Assembly: GCF_016775705.1 (NCBI RefSeq)
Contig: NZ_CP068760.1
Coordinates: 1,116,001 to 1,180,000 of the forward strand
Origin: Chryseobacterium cucumeris
GTDB lineage: Bacteria > Bacteroidota > Bacteroidia > Flavobacteriales > Weeksellaceae
Direction of reading: 5' to 3'
DNA: 64,000 nt
In this document: piece by piece, positions 36,802 through 46,629 of the stretch
Numbering within the stretch: the first letter of the stretch is position 1
How the letters are laid out: each line of letters opens with the position of its first letter
Notes under the pieces: generated by a model
Told to the model about the DNA's origin: nothing
Database searches by the model: none
Seen by the model: the letters and a program-made list of their open reading frames with translations, nothing else
Program-made: the position numbers and the translations under genes

Positions 36802-38664
36802 ATGATTTCAGAAATATATGATGTAATAGTAGTAGGTGCAGGACACGCAGGTTGTGAGGCAGCAGCAGCAGCAGCTAACCTGGGTTCAAAAACACTGCTT
36901 ATTACAATGAATATGCAGACCATCGGACAGATGAGTTGCAACCCGGCAATGGGCGGAATCGCAAAAGGACAGATCGTAAGAGAGATTGATGCAATGGGAG
37001 GATATTCCGGAATTGTGGCAGACAAATCTGCGATCCAATTCAAAATGCTGAATCTTTCAAAAGGTCCTGCGATGTGGTCTCCGAGAACACAAAATGACAG
37101 AATGCTTTTTGCCGAAGAATGGCGTTTAGCATTAGAGAATACTCCCAATCTTGATTTCTTTCAGGATATGGTGAAACAACTGATTGTTGAAAATAATAAA
37201 GTAGCCGGAGTGGTTACTTCTTTAGGAATTGAGATTAAAGCAAAATCTGTAGTTCTTACAAACGGAACTTTTCTTAACGGATTAATCCATGTTGGAGATA
37301 AACAATTAGGAGGAGGAAGAATGGGTGAACCGAGAGCTTTTGGAATTACAGAACAACTGGTCACTTTAGGTTTCGAGGCAGGAAGAATGAAAACCGGTAC
37401 TCCACCAAGAGTAGACGGAAGAAGTTTGGATTATTCAAAAATGGAAGAACAGAAAGGAGATGAAAATCCTCAAAAGTTCAGTTATCTTGACACTCCGAAA
37501 CTAACAAAACAACTAAGCTGTCATATCGTATATACCAACGAAACGGTACACGATATTTTAAGAGAAGGTTTCGACAGAAGTCCAATGTTCAATGGAACGA
37601 TTCAAAGTTTAGGCCCAAGATACTGTCCAAGCATTGAAGATAAAATTAACCGTTTCGCAGAAAGAAACAGACACCAGCTTTTCGTAGAACCGGAAGGATG
37701 GAAAACTGTGGAAATCTATGTCAACGGATTCAGTTCTTCTCTCCCGGAAGATGTACAGATCAAAGCGATGAAACATATACCAGGATTTGAAAATGTAAAA
37801 GTTTTCCGTCCGGGTTACGCTATTGAATATGATTACTTCCCTCCTACCCAATTGAAACATACGCTGGAAACTAAATTAATTGATAATTTATATTTCGCAG
37901 GACAGATCAATGGAACAACCGGATACGAAGAAGCAGCCGGCCAGGGATTAATTGCCGGAATCAATGCACATAATAAAGTACATGAAAAGGGAGATTTTAT
38001 CCTAAACAGAGATGAAGCTTATATTGGAGTATTGATTGATGACTTAATCACAAAGGGAACTGAAGAACCTTATAGAATGTTTACTTCCCGTGCAGAATAC
38101 AGACTCCTTTTAAGACAGGATAATGCCGATATCAGATTAACAGAAAAAGCATATCAGCTAGGACTGGCAAAAGAAGACAGATTAAGACGCGTCGAAACTA
38201 AAGTATCTGAAAGTCAATCACTTGAAGAATTCCTTCGAGAAACTTCTTTAAAACCAGGTATTATTAACCCTGTCCTGGAATCTATCGAAAGCAGCCCTGT
38301 TGATCAGGCGTACAGAGCAGCACAAATCCTTACCAGACCTAATATGACGTTAGAAAAACTGGATGAAATTGATTTTATTAAAGAAGTTTCTACCCAATAT
38401 AATGATGAAGTAAGAGAGCAGGCAGAGATCAATATTAAGTATAAAGGATATATTGAGAAAGAAAAAGAAAACGTTGCAAAGCTGAATCGTCTGGAAAATA
38501 TTAAAATTCCTGAAGATTTCGATTATACGAAGCTTTCCAGCCTTTCTGCAGAAGCAAAGCAGAAGATGTCTAACGTTCGTCCGAAGACTATTGCCCAGGC
38601 AGGAAGAATAAGTGGGGTTTCCCCAGCTGATATTAATGTTTTATTGGTTTATTTAGGTCGTTAA
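36802..38664 (+). CDS. mnmG: tRNA uridine-5-carboxymethylaminomethyl enzyme MnmG (GidA)
   Basis: A 620-residue FAD enzyme that with MnmE installs the cmnm5 group on wobble U34. The FAD-binding VVGAGHAGCEAA is at residues 9-20, and CNPAMGGIAKG, GTPPRVDGR and GYEEAAGQGLIAG are present. The length is normal. In many bacteria the gene lies near the replication origin; here it is flanked by two parS sites. Confidence 0.94.
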   Translation: MISEIYDVIVVGAGHAGCEAAAAAANLGSKTLLITMNMQTIGQMSCNPAMGGIAKGQIVREIDAMGGYSGIVADKSAIQFKMLNLSKGPAMWSPRTQNDRMLFAEEWRLALENTPNLDFFQDMVKQLIVENNKVAGVVTSLGIEIKAKSVVLTNGTFLNGLIHVGDKQLGGGRMGEPRAFGITEQLVTLGFEAGRMKTGTPPRVDGRSLDYSKMEEQKGDENPQKFSYLDTPKLTKQLSCHIVYTNETVHDILREGFDRSPMFNGTIQSLGPRYCPSIEDKINRFAERNRHQLFVEPEGWKTVEIYVNGFSSSLPEDVQIKAMKHIPGFENVKVFRPGYAIEYDYFPPTQLKHTLETKLIDNLYFAGQINGTTGYEEAAGQGLIAGINAHNKVHEKGDFILNRDEAYIGVLIDDLITKGTEEPYRMFTSRAEYRLLLRQDNADIRLTEKAYQLGLAKEDRLRRVETKVSESQSLEEFLRETSLKPGIINPVLESIESSPVDQAYRAAQILTRPNMTLEKLDEIDFIKEVSTQYNDEVREQAEINIKYKGYIEKEKENVAKLNRLENIKIPEDFDYTKLSSLSAEAKQKMSNVRPKTIAQAGRISGVSPADINVLLVYLGR

Positions 38665-38670
38665 TAAAAA

Positions 38671-38686
38671 TGTTTCACGTGAAACA
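38671..38686. promoter_or_regulatory. parS centromere site (right)
   Basis: An exact copy of the 16-bp palindrome TGTTTCACGTGAAACA, extended to 20 bp at 38669-38688, 1.93 kb from the first copy and 6 bases after the mnmG stop. Confidence 0.9.
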
Positions 38687-38779
38687 TTAAAAAATAACAA
38701 ACAAAAATTAAGGTATTTATAAGCGTAAAACACTTCTGAATATCTTAATTTTTTTATCATATAAAAGATATTTACTTCA

Positions 38780-39601
38780 ATGAAAATAAAAGATCATTTT
38801 CTTTCACAGGAAATATTTGAAATTAAAGAAACAGAAACTAAAGGAGTTTTTAAAACTACTCCTATTCCATCCAATATTTCCAGATATTATGAAAGTGAAG
38901 ATTATATTTCTCACCACCAGGATTCCGGAAGTTTAAAAGAGAAACTTTATAAATTTCTTCAGTCTTTTAATCTGCAGTATAAAAAAAATATACTGGTAGA
39001 CAGAATAAAAAAAGGATCAAAAGTTTTGGACTATGGATGCGGCGCAGGAGAATTTGTAAAATATATTGAAAATGATTTTGAAACCTATGGATTTGAACCG
39101 GATTCTGATGCCAGAAAAGCAGCACAGGGAAAAATAACCAAGGCTTCTATTTTAGATGATATTAACAAAATTGAGGAAAATACCTTAGATGCTATTACAC
39201 TATGGCATGTATTTGAGCACATCGAGAATCAGGACGAAATGCTTGCTGTTTTTCATCAAAAATTAAAAGAAAAAGGAATACTTGTTATTGCAGTACCCAA
39301 CCCTACTTCCTATGATGCAAAACATTATAAAGAATATTGGGCCGCTTATGATGTTCCAAGACATATCTATCATTTTTCAAAGAACGGTATGGAAAACCTG
39401 ATTTCCAAAAATCCTGACTGGAAAATGAGAAAGATCAAACCTTTGGTTCTTGATTCATATTATATCTCTATGTTGAGCGAAAAATACAAAAAATCACCCT
39501 TATTTTGGCTAAAAGCAGTGATCTTTGGAACAATTTCCAACGTAAAGGCATTATTTTCGAACGAATTTTCAAGTTTGATATACATTATCGAAAAAAGATA
39601 G
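38780..39601 (+). CDS. Class I SAM-dependent methyltransferase
   Basis: A 273-residue enzyme with a Rossmann methyltransferase core: motif I VLDYGCGAGEFVKYI near residue 81, the acidic end of strand two (YGFEPDSDARKAA), and ITLWHVFEHI near residue 141. The C-terminal part (DVPRHIYHFSKNGMENL) is typical of UbiG/COG2227-type enzymes acting on sugars or lipids. The substrate is unknown. It follows mnmG and the right parS site by about 90 bases. Confidence 0.85.
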   Translation: MKIKDHFLSQEIFEIKETETKGVFKTTPIPSNISRYYESEDYISHHQDSGSLKEKLYKFLQSFNLQYKKNILVDRIKKGSKVLDYGCGAGEFVKYIENDFETYGFEPDSDARKAAQGKITKASILDDINKIEENTLDAITLWHVFEHIENQDEMLAVFHQKLKEKGILVIAVPNPTSYDAKHYKEYWAAYDVPRHIYHFSKNGMENLISKNPDWKMRKIKPLVLDSYYISMLSEKYKKSPLFWLKAVIFGTISNVKALFSNEFSSLIYIIEKR

Positions 39602-39640
39602 AAAATCGATTTTTGACCTATTTATGAAGGTCAATTTTCA
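39601..39640. repeat. AT-rich direct repeat, copy 1
   Basis: GAAAATCGATTTT followed by ATTTATGAAGGTCAATTTT. In this copy TTGACC and GGTCAA can pair. Copy 2 lies about 385 bases downstream. Confidence 0.55.
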
Positions 39641-39660
39641 GCAATTTTAAACTTAAAAAC

Positions 39661-39699
39661 AAAAAACTCAGGATTTTTTCTTCTGAGTTTTATTTTTTT
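39661..39699 (+). terminator. Hairpin terminator of the methyltransferase gene
   Basis: AAAACTCAG and CTGAGTTTT form a stem with a T-rich loop and a T-rich tail. Confidence 0.65.
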
Positions 39700-40870
39700 A
39701 TATCTATTCAATCAATAATTTCTTTACCAACTTTAAATGCATTTTTTTAATCTGATTATCTTTATTAAAATTAACAGACCTATCCCCTACTCTATTTTTA
39801 AAATATTCAAAGAACAATCCAAAATCAATCTAAAGTTGAAAATCACGTCACAATATTATACAATCTTTCTACGGGCATTAAAAGAGAAAAAAATATAAAA
39901 AAACAAATTATGAAAATAAAATTCCCCAAAAACAATAGTATTTCCTGCTAAAAATAAATCAGCATATAAATTCCCAAAAAAAACAGAAAATCGATTTTAA
40001 AGGCATTTATGAAGGTCAATTTTTCAGAGTTTCAGGCAAAAATAAAAACCAGCAGTCAGACAAGACATTTATTTTTAAATTGATTCAAAAGATGTAGGAA
40101 ATGAAAATAAGAACTGCCCTACCCTTCTCATCAAGAATAATGACAAAATATAAAAATATCAGAAAACAATAAAGCGAGTTTGTAAAATTTTGTCAGAAAT
40201 TAATTCTTAGAAAAATTTCAATGCTAAAAGTATTTCAAAAAACTACCTAATTTTTTCTTACTATAAATATCATAAGAAAATCTGGTAATTGGTTCATTTT
40301 ACAGTACTTAAGAAATAATCAAAGCTAAATCAAACCATCTAAAAAACAAAATAAACAAGCTTATTTGTTGAAATTCAATAAAATACAGAGTCTTCACGAT
40401 TATATGAAATAAGTTAGATATAAAATATTGTTTTAAGCAAGAAAGAAAAAGTAAATCTACCCTATTTCAAAAATAAAATCTATAGTTCAGTAATTAGGTT
40501 ACCTACACCTATGAAAAAACTACCTGAAAAATAAATATCAAAATAAAAAACTATCAAAACTGCTTTTAAAATAGAGATCTGTCATCGGGTAAAATTTACC
40601 AGAAAATTGATCAATAAATTCCATTAACCTTTCTACAATTTTGATATTATAAAGCAAAAAAATGAGCCAATAATCTCCAAAAATTCTGTTTAAAGAATAG
40701 AAAAAAAAACAGTAAAATTCTGTAGATATCAAGCAAGATTCTGACAAGAGAAAATACTTTAAAATCCTAAGCAGTTGAAAGAGAATTCAATTTAATCACA
40801 TATAACTAAAAGTTATATCTAAAATACAATGGAAATACCGATCAATAAAGGATTTTCTATATATTTCAGA
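39700..40870. other. Gene desert, very AT-rich
   Basis: About 1.17 kb with no credible coding frame on either strand. The one 70-codon frame (minus strand near 40.54-40.75 kb) has low-complexity composition and no start context. The stretch contains direct-repeat copy 2 at 39986-40027. A patch near 40.10-40.14 kb is slightly richer in GC. No RNA family could be recognised. The region borders the putative origin. Confidence 0.5.
39986..40027. repeat. AT-rich direct repeat, copy 2
   Basis: GAAAATCGATTTT and ATTTATGAAGGTCAATTTTT recur as in copy 1, but the middle differs (AAAGGC), so the inner hairpin of copy 1 is lost. Confidence 0.55.
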
Positions 40871-40873
40871 AAT

Positions 40874-40906
40874 AAAAAAAGCCTGCTAATTTAATTAGCA
40901 GGCTTT
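40874..40906 (-). terminator. Hairpin terminator of pgk
   Basis: AAAGCCTGCTAAT and ATTAGCAGGCTTT form a long stem, with a T-run on the minus strand, 20 bases after the pgk stop codon. Confidence 0.85.
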
Positions 40907-40926
40907 ACAATATCTTGTCTTTTCTA

Positions 40927-42117
40927 TTAATTATTGATTGCTGCTACCCCTGGTAACTCAAGTCCTTCAAGACTTTCAAGCATTGCTCCACCGCCGGTAG
41001 AAACATAACTTACCTGATCAGCATATCCGAATTGCTTAACAAAAGCAACACTGTCACCTCCTCCAACTAAAGAGAAAGCACCAAGTCTTGTTGCTTCAGC
41101 AATACTCTCTCCTAAAGCAACTGTACCACCAGCAAAGTTTGACATTTCAAAAACCCCGATAGGCCCGTTCCAAAGAATAGTCCTTGAATTCAACAATACA
41201 TCATTAAACTGATCTCTCGATTTGTGACCCGCATCAAGTCCCATCCATCCTTCAGGGATTGCATAGATATCAGCTTCTTTTCTCTCCACATCATTACTAA
41301 AGCTTTCAGCAATGATAGCATCAGAAGGAAGATATACTTTTACTTTATGCTCTTTAGCTTTTCCTAAAATCTCAAGTGCCAAAGGAAGCTTATCTTCTTC
41401 TACAAGAGAATTACCAATTTTTCCTCCAAGTGCCTTAATAAAAGTAAATGCCATACCTCCACCAATGATCAGATTATCTACTGCAGGAAGAATATTTTCT
41501 ATAATGGTAATTTTAGTTGAAACCTTAGAACCTCCTAAAATAGCTGTAACAGGTCTTTCCCCACTTTTCAATACTTTATCGATAGCCTGAAGCTCTTTAG
41601 CCATTAGCAAACCGAAATATTTAGTTGATGGAAAATACTGAGCGATTACTGCTGTGGAAGCATGAGCTCTGTGCGCTGTACCAAATGCATCATTTACATA
41701 AGCATCTCCTAACTTTGCAAGTTTCTCCGCAAATGCAGCATCCCCTTTTTCTTCTTCATTATGAAAACGTACATTTTCCAATAATAAGATTTCCCCAGGT
41801 TTTAAATCGGCAGCTGCCTGCTCTGCTTTCTCTCCGATACATTCATCCACAAACTTTACTTCCTGTCCTAAAACAGAAGAAACTTCGCCTACAATATGTT
41901 TAAGGGAAAATTCATCTTTAACCTCTCCCTTAGGTCTTCCAAGGTGTGTAATTAAGATGACAGAACCACCATCATTAAGGATCTTCTCCACTGTAGGTTT
42001 CACAGCAACAATTCTTGTATTGTCTGTCACTTTCAGTTGATCATCCTGCGGAACATTGAAGTCCACTCTTACCAGAGCCTTCTTATCTTTAAAATTAAGA
42101 TCATTGATTGTTTTCAT
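40927..42117 (-). CDS. pgk: Phosphoglycerate kinase
   Basis: A 396-residue glycolytic enzyme that makes ATP from 1,3-bisphosphoglycerate. The N-terminal VRVDFNVP and the substrate-binding arginines ([20 protein letters not shown]) are present, as are [11 protein letters not shown], the hinge segment WNGPIGVFE and the nucleotide-binding GGGDSVAF. It is monocistronic with its own promoter and terminator. It runs away from the putative origin to the left. Confidence 0.95.
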   Translation of the reverse strand: MKTINDLNFKDKKALVRVDFNVPQDDQLKVTDNTRIVAVKPTVEKILNDGGSVILITHLGRPKGEVKDEFSLKHIVGEVSSVLGQEVKFVDECIGEKAEQAAADLKPGEILLLENVRFHNEEEKGDAAFAEKLAKLGDAYVNDAFGTAHRAHASTAVIAQYFPSTKYFGLLMAKELQAIDKVLKSGERPVTAILGGSKVSTKITIIENILPAVDNLIIGGGMAFTFIKALGGKIGNSLVEEDKLPLALEILGKAKEHKVKVYLPSDAIIAESFSNDVERKEADIYAIPEGWMGLDAGHKSRDQFNDVLLNSRTILWNGPIGVFEMSNFAGGTVALGESIAEATRLGAFSLVGGGDSVAFVKQFGYADQVSYVSTGGGAMLESLEGLELPGVAAINN

Positions 42118-42230
42118 AAATAGATTTATTTTTTGCTAAGCCTTATGAGACCGTCCTGCAGAAATCCGTTTTAGCTTTTGGTAAAATCTCGCAAGAACAA
42201 TTTCATAAATCTCATTGAATTTTTGTTTCA

Positions 42231-42257
42231 CAAATGTAAGGTTTTAAACTTTTTCAA
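42231..42257 (-). promoter_or_regulatory. Bacteroidota promoter of pgk
   Basis: Minus strand: TTG (42257-42255), 16 bases, TACATTTG (42238-42231). This leaves a leader of about 105 bases. Confidence 0.55.
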
Positions 42258-42289
42258 CAGTTTGATTAAAATAAAAGTTTTCAAAAACT

Positions 42290-42714
42290 TTCCCCGAACC
42301 CAATCACCCATTAATCAACAATTTTTTCTCTTTTTAAAAAAAAAATAATGTAGTTGTTGTTGAGTGTTGTGAATTTCGGGGATAAGTTTTATGATAATAA
42401 TTGATAACATTCAACTTGTATCTAATTCATATTTAACTCACAATATAAATTCCTGTAAACCCGCTATTTCAAACACTTATTAACAAATGTTGATAACTTT
42501 GAAATGAAGCCGTTATTAGTTATTTTATTATGGAAAAATCTGGGGATAGCTGAAGAAAACATCTGGAAAGTTGTGGTAAAAATCTTCGGAAAGAATTTCT
42601 ATTACGAAATAAATTGATCTTTAAAAATAGAAAGTTGAGAAAAGTTTTCCACAGTTATTCACATACCTTTTCACAATTAACTCAGGGTTTACTAACACGA
42701 ATTGTTATTATTCT
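42290..42714. other. Putative chromosomal replication origin (oriC)
   Basis: This AT-rich gap lies between two divergently transcribed genes. It holds DnaA-box-like 9-mers: TTATTAACA (42477-42485) facing TGTTGATAA (42488-42496), TTTTCCACA (42645-42653), TTATTCACA (42655-42663, a full match to TTATnCACA) and weaker ones. An A/T-only tract lies near 42.32-42.35 kb. Two parS sites are 4-6 kb away. Spot counts of G and C suggest a skew change. No dnaA gene is in the window, which is common in this phylum. Confidence 0.6.
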
Positions 42715-42722
42715 TACCTTTG
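42715..42722 (+). promoter_or_regulatory. Candidate -7 promoter element of rpiB
   Basis: TACCTTTG matches TAnnTTTG, 38 bases upstream of the start codon. Confidence 0.4.
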
Positions 42723-42760
42723 TAAGGAAATAGAATCTAATAAAGCTTAATAAGAGTATT

Positions 42761-43195
42761 ATGAAAAGAAAAATTGCGATCGCAGCAGACCATGCCGGCT
42801 ATGAATATAAGGAGATTGTTAAGAACTACCTTTCAGAAAGGTTTGAAGTTCAGGATTTTGGAACGTTTTCCACAAACAGTGTGGATTATCCGGACTTTGT
42901 ACACCCTGCCGCAACCTCTGTGGAAAACGGAGAAAATGAGCTGGGAATCCTGATCTGTGGAAGCGGAAACGGAGTTCAGATCACTGCGAACAAACACCAG
43001 AAAATAAGATGTGCTTTGTGCTGGATGCCGGAGATTGCAACACTGGCAAGACAGCATAATGATGCCAATATGATTTCACTGCCGGCAAGATTTATAGCTA
43101 AAGAACTGGCGCTGGAAATTGTAGATCAATTTCTTTCAACAGACTTCGAAGGTGGAAGACACCAGAACAGAGTTGACAAAATTGCATTTTGCTAA
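42761..43195 (+). CDS. rpiB: Ribose-5-phosphate isomerase B
   Basis: A 144-residue isomerase of the pentose phosphate pathway (ribose 5-phosphate to ribulose 5-phosphate). Markers are AADHAGYEYK at the N-terminus, the catalytic Cys in LICGSGNGV, and ARQHNDANMISLPAR. It is the first gene to the right of the putative origin and has its own terminator. Confidence 0.93.
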   Translation: MKRKIAIAADHAGYEYKEIVKNYLSERFEVQDFGTFSTNSVDYPDFVHPAATSVENGENELGILICGSGNGVQITANKHQKIRCALCWMPEIATLARQHNDANMISLPARFIAKELALEIVDQFLSTDFEGGRHQNRVDKIAFC

Positions 43196-43202
43196 ATAAA
43201 TA

Positions 43203-43247
43203 AAATAAGGCTTGTAAATCACTTTGCAAGCCTTATTTATTTTTTAT
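43203..43247 (+). terminator. Hairpin terminator of rpiB
   Basis: AAATAAGGCTTG and CAAGCCTTATTT form the stem, followed by a T-rich tail. Confidence 0.85.
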
Positions 43248-43535
43248 TCGTACATTTGCAGTGTCCGATAGAAATTTATACTCTATTTTTCTCCAAAGCC
43301 TTTCTTATATTTGAAATATATTAATAGAAGGTTTTTCTCTTTTCTTCTCCAGAATTGTATTAAATTTATACAAAACTAAAGCTCCCGTTGTAAGTAAACT
43401 GAAAGATAATTTCTGATGATTTACGGAAAGATTCTAATGATGAAATTGAATGACCTTATACAAAGGAACGAATAAGGAAGATTTAGAAAAAGGTTTTATT
43501 TGAGATAAGACCAAAACAATTAAAAGAAAATTAAA
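43248..43535 (+). other. Leader region of rnr
   Basis: About 290 bases without a coding frame. TACATTTG at 43251-43258 fits a -7 element, with a TTG 24 bases upstream inside the rpiB terminator, so an rnr transcript would have a long leader. No riboswitch structure was recognised. Confidence 0.35.
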
Positions 43536-45689
43536 ATGCCAAAAAAAAGAAAATATATAAGTCATAAAAATGATTTAAAAATGATGGAGATCGGAAGAAT
43601 GATCCTCCGTTTTATGAATGCAAATTCATCCAAAATTTATAATTATAAGCAGATCGCTGACGGAATAGATTACAAAAATCCAAGACAAAGAGAACTTGTG
43701 ATCCAGGCACTGCATAAACTTCAGGGATCTGAAAAGATTAAAGAAGTGGAAAAAGGAAAGTATATCGTGAACCTGAAAATCGCAGGAACGCTTACCGGAA
43801 CTATTGATTTCAACCAAAGTGGAAATGCTTATGTAAGTGTGGAAGGATTGGAAGATGATGTCTTCGTTCATTCCAAAAATGTGAAGGATGCGCTGCAGGG
43901 AGATAAGGTTCTTATTATAACTTATCATTATAAAGGAAAGAAGCTGGAAGGCTCTGTCCTGGAAGTTTTGGAGCGTACCAGAACAGAATTTGTAGGAACA
44001 TTTCAGAAGGTTACCCACAAGGAATTTGGATTTGTGGTTTGTGATAAAAAAACAATCAACACAGATATCTTTATTCCGAAAGGAAAGTTCAACAATGCTG
44101 AAGATGGTGATAAGGTCATTGTAAAAATGACAGAATGGAGGCCGGGTGACAAAAATCCGGAAGGAGAAATCATTCAGGTGCTGGGTGCTCCGGGAGAACA
44201 TGAAACAGAAATCCACTCTATTCTTGCAGAATATGGTCTTCCTTATGAGTTTCCACCGGAAGTAGAAGCAGACGCAGATAAAATCGACAGAAGCATCACA
44301 GATGAAGAAGTTGCAAAACGCTGGGATATGCGTGATATCTGTACTTTTACGATTGATCCTAAGGATGCGAAGGATTTTGATGATGCTTTATCTATAAGAA
44401 AGCTTGAAAACGGAAACTGGGAAATCGGGGTTCATATTGCAGACGTATCCCATTATGTAGTTCCGGGAACTATTCTGGATGATGAAGCTTATCAGAGAGC
44501 CACTTCGGTATATCTTGTTGACAGGGTTGTGCCGATGCTGCCGGAAGTATTGAGTAATGATGTCTGTTCACTTCGTCCCCATGAAGATAAATATACTTTT
44601 TCTGCAGTTTTTGAACTGAATGATAATGCTGAAATTCAAAAGCAGTGGTTCGGAAGAACGGTTATTCATTCAGACAGAAGATTTACTTATGAGGAAGCGC
44701 AGGAGCGTATCGAAACCGGACAGGGAGATCTGGCTGAAGAGATCAATACACTTGATAAGCTGGCCAAAATAATGCGTCATGAACGTGTGAGAAAAGGAGC
44801 CATTACTTTTGACAGAAGTGAAGTAAGATTCAATCTTGATGAAAATAATGAGCCGGTTGGGGTTTACTTTAAAATCAGTAAAGATTCCAATCACCTGATC
44901 GAAGAATTCATGCTTTTAGCCAATAAAAAAGTATCAGAATTTGTATCCCTTTCAAGAAAAGGTGAGATCACCAACAATACATTTATTTACAGGGTACACG
45001 ATGATCCGGATCCTGCAAAACTGGAATCGTTGAGAGACTTCGTTGCTACTTTCGGATATAAAATGGATTTGGCCAATACCAAAAAAGTGGCTGCGTCTTT
45101 GAATAAACTTCTTCATGATGTAAAAGGAAAAGGGGAAGAAAATATGATTGAAACCCTTGCGATGAGAAGTATGAGCAAAGCGGTGTATTCTACAGAACCA
45201 ATCGGTCACTATGGTTTAGGTTTTGAGTATTACAGTCACTTCACCTCTCCTATCCGTCGTTATCCCGATTTGCTGGCACACCGTCTTCTTCAGCATTATC
45301 TGGATGGAGGAAAATCTCCAAACAGAGGTGAGCTTGAAGAAAAGGCAAAACACTGCAGTGCTATGGAAAGATTGGCAGCAGATGCGGAAAGAGATTCCAT
45401 TAAGTACATGCAGGTGAAATTCATGGAAAAACATCTGGGAGAAACATTCAGTGGAGTAATTTCCGGAGTGGCAGAGTTTGGTTTCTGGGTTGAAATTCCT
45501 GAGAATGGTGCTGAAGGTTTGATCAAATTAAGAGACCTTGTGGATGATTCCTATATGTATGATGCGAAAACCCATGCTGTATACGGAATAAGACATGGAA
45601 ATAAATACCAGCTTGGAGATGAAGTTCAGATTAAGGTGGTGAAAGCCAATCTGATTCAGAAGCAGCTTGACTTCCAGATTGTGAAGTAA
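43536..45689 (+). CDS. rnr: Ribonuclease R
   Basis: A 717-residue 3'-5' exoribonuclease that degrades structured RNA. It has an N-terminal winged-helix-like segment (1-80), two cold-shock/OB domains (about 85-230), the RNB catalytic domain (about 260-590, with TIDPKDAKDFDDALS as the metal site and HFTSPIRRYPDLLAHR near 570) and a C-terminal S1 domain (about 630-715). It is monocistronic with a terminator and is co-oriented with replication if the origin is at 42.5 kb. Confidence 0.94.
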   Translation: MPKKRKYISHKNDLKMMEIGRMILRFMNANSSKIYNYKQIADGIDYKNPRQRELVIQALHKLQGSEKIKEVEKGKYIVNLKIAGTLTGTIDFNQSGNAYVSVEGLEDDVFVHSKNVKDALQGDKVLIITYHYKGKKLEGSVLEVLERTRTEFVGTFQKVTHKEFGFVVCDKKTINTDIFIPKGKFNNAEDGDKVIVKMTEWRPGDKNPEGEIIQVLGAPGEHETEIHSILAEYGLPYEFPPEVEADADKIDRSITDEEVAKRWDMRDICTFTIDPKDAKDFDDALSIRKLENGNWEIGVHIADVSHYVVPGTILDDEAYQRATSVYLVDRVVPMLPEVLSNDVCSLRPHEDKYTFSAVFELNDNAEIQKQWFGRTVIHSDRRFTYEEAQERIETGQGDLAEEINTLDKLAKIMRHERVRKGAITFDRSEVRFNLDENNEPVGVYFKISKDSNHLIEEFMLLANKKVSEFVSLSRKGEITNNTFIYRVHDDPDPAKLESLRDFVATFGYKMDLANTKKVAASLNKLLHDVKGKGEENMIETLAMRSMSKAVYSTEPIGHYGLGFEYYSHFTSPIRRYPDLLAHRLLQHYLDGGKSPNRGELEEKAKHCSAMERLAADAERDSIKYMQVKFMEKHLGETFSGVISGVAEFGFWVEIPENGAEGLIKLRDLVDDSYMYDAKTHAVYGIRHGNKYQLGDEVQIKVVKANLIQKQLDFQIVK

Positions 45690-45726
45690 AGAATTAAGTC
45701 TTTAAGAAGACTGTTGATAAAATTAT

Positions 45727-45765
45727 AAAGGCTGATGTGTTACCAAACCGTCAGCCTTTTATTTT
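45727..45765 (+). terminator. Hairpin terminator of rnr
   Basis: AAAGGCTGA and TCAGCCTTTT form the stem, followed by a T-rich tail. Confidence 0.8.
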
Positions 45766-45869
45766 CTAAATGTAAAAAGTATGAAATGTACTCTCCTCTA
45801 CTCTCCTATTTCTTAATAAAAAATTACATTAAACTCTTATTAATATCCACTTGATATATCACAACTTTA

Positions 45870-45900
45870 TTGAATAATTAAATCATAAAGTCTAACTTTG
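45870..45900 (+). promoter_or_regulatory. Bacteroidota promoter of the LysE-family operon
   Basis: TTG (45870-45872), 20 bases, TAACTTTG (45893-45900) form a full match. The start codon follows 43 bases later. Confidence 0.7.
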
Positions 45901-45942
45901 TATTAAACGAAATGAATTTTATTCATTTTAAAATACTACTTA

Positions 45943-46629
45943 ATGCTAGAACTTGTACTATCTGCCGTCATATTAGGATTTATGCTAAGCCTGGTTTTCA
46001 TAGGACCTATTTTTTTCCTGCTTATTGAAACCAGCTTTTCCAGAGGCCCCAGACATGCCTTGTCTCTGGATCTTGGCGTCATTACAGCAGATTTATTATG
46101 CATTGTAGCAGCCTATTATGCCAGTACAGATATTGTAACGTTAATAGATAAACATCCGGGATTCTACAGGATCACTTCTATTCTTATTTTTGTCTACGGG
46201 ATTGTGATGCTGGTGACCAAAACAAAAATGCATATGCCCGGCGAAGAAAGGATTATTGGACAGAATTATATTAAGACATTTTTCAATGGTTTTTTCTTTA
46301 ACCTTCTCAATGTGGGAGTCATTCTTTTCTGGCTGGTAACGGTAATTTCCGTAAGGAATCAATATCCGGACACCAGCAGTTTTGTTTTATACATCAGCAT
46401 AGTTCTGGCCACTTACCTTTCTATAGATCTTGCCAAGATATTTCTTGCCAAGCAGTTTCATGATAAATTAACACAAAAACTGGCCAACCAGATCAGAAGA
46501 GTTGTTGGCTGTATTCTCATTATCTTCAGTTTCTTTATTTTCCTGCAGAGTTTCAAAAAATTCAATCAGTTTGAAAGACAACTGGAGGAAGCAGAAAAGA
46601 AAGAAGTAAAATATCAAAAAGCAAAATGA
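45943..46629 (+). CDS. LysE/RhtB-family exporter
   Basis: A 228-residue inner-membrane protein with six predicted helices. It has the family start pattern FIGPIFFLLIETSFSRGPRHAL and an LDLGVITADLLCIVAAYY segment. Relatives export amino acids or related metabolites; the substrate here is unknown. The charged C-terminal tail (RQLEEAEKKEVKYQKAK) is cytoplasmic. It overlaps the next gene by four bases (ATGA), so it is translationally coupled to the LD-carboxypeptidase. Confidence 0.82.
   Translation: MLELVLSAVILGFMLSLVFIGPIFFLLIETSFSRGPRHALSLDLGVITADLLCIVAAYYASTDIVTLIDKHPGFYRITSILIFVYGIVMLVTKTKMHMPGEERIIGQNYIKTFFNGFFFNLLNVGVILFWLVTVISVRNQYPDTSSFVLYISIVLATYLSIDLAKIFLAKQFHDKLTQKLANQIRRVVGCILIIFSFFIFLQSFKKFNQFERQLEEAEKKEVKYQKAK

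Noticed and set aside
40538..40747. A 70-codon minus-strand frame in the gene desert
   Set aside because: It has low-complexity Phe/Ser/Tyr composition from AT-rich DNA, lacks a start context and shows no family pattern.
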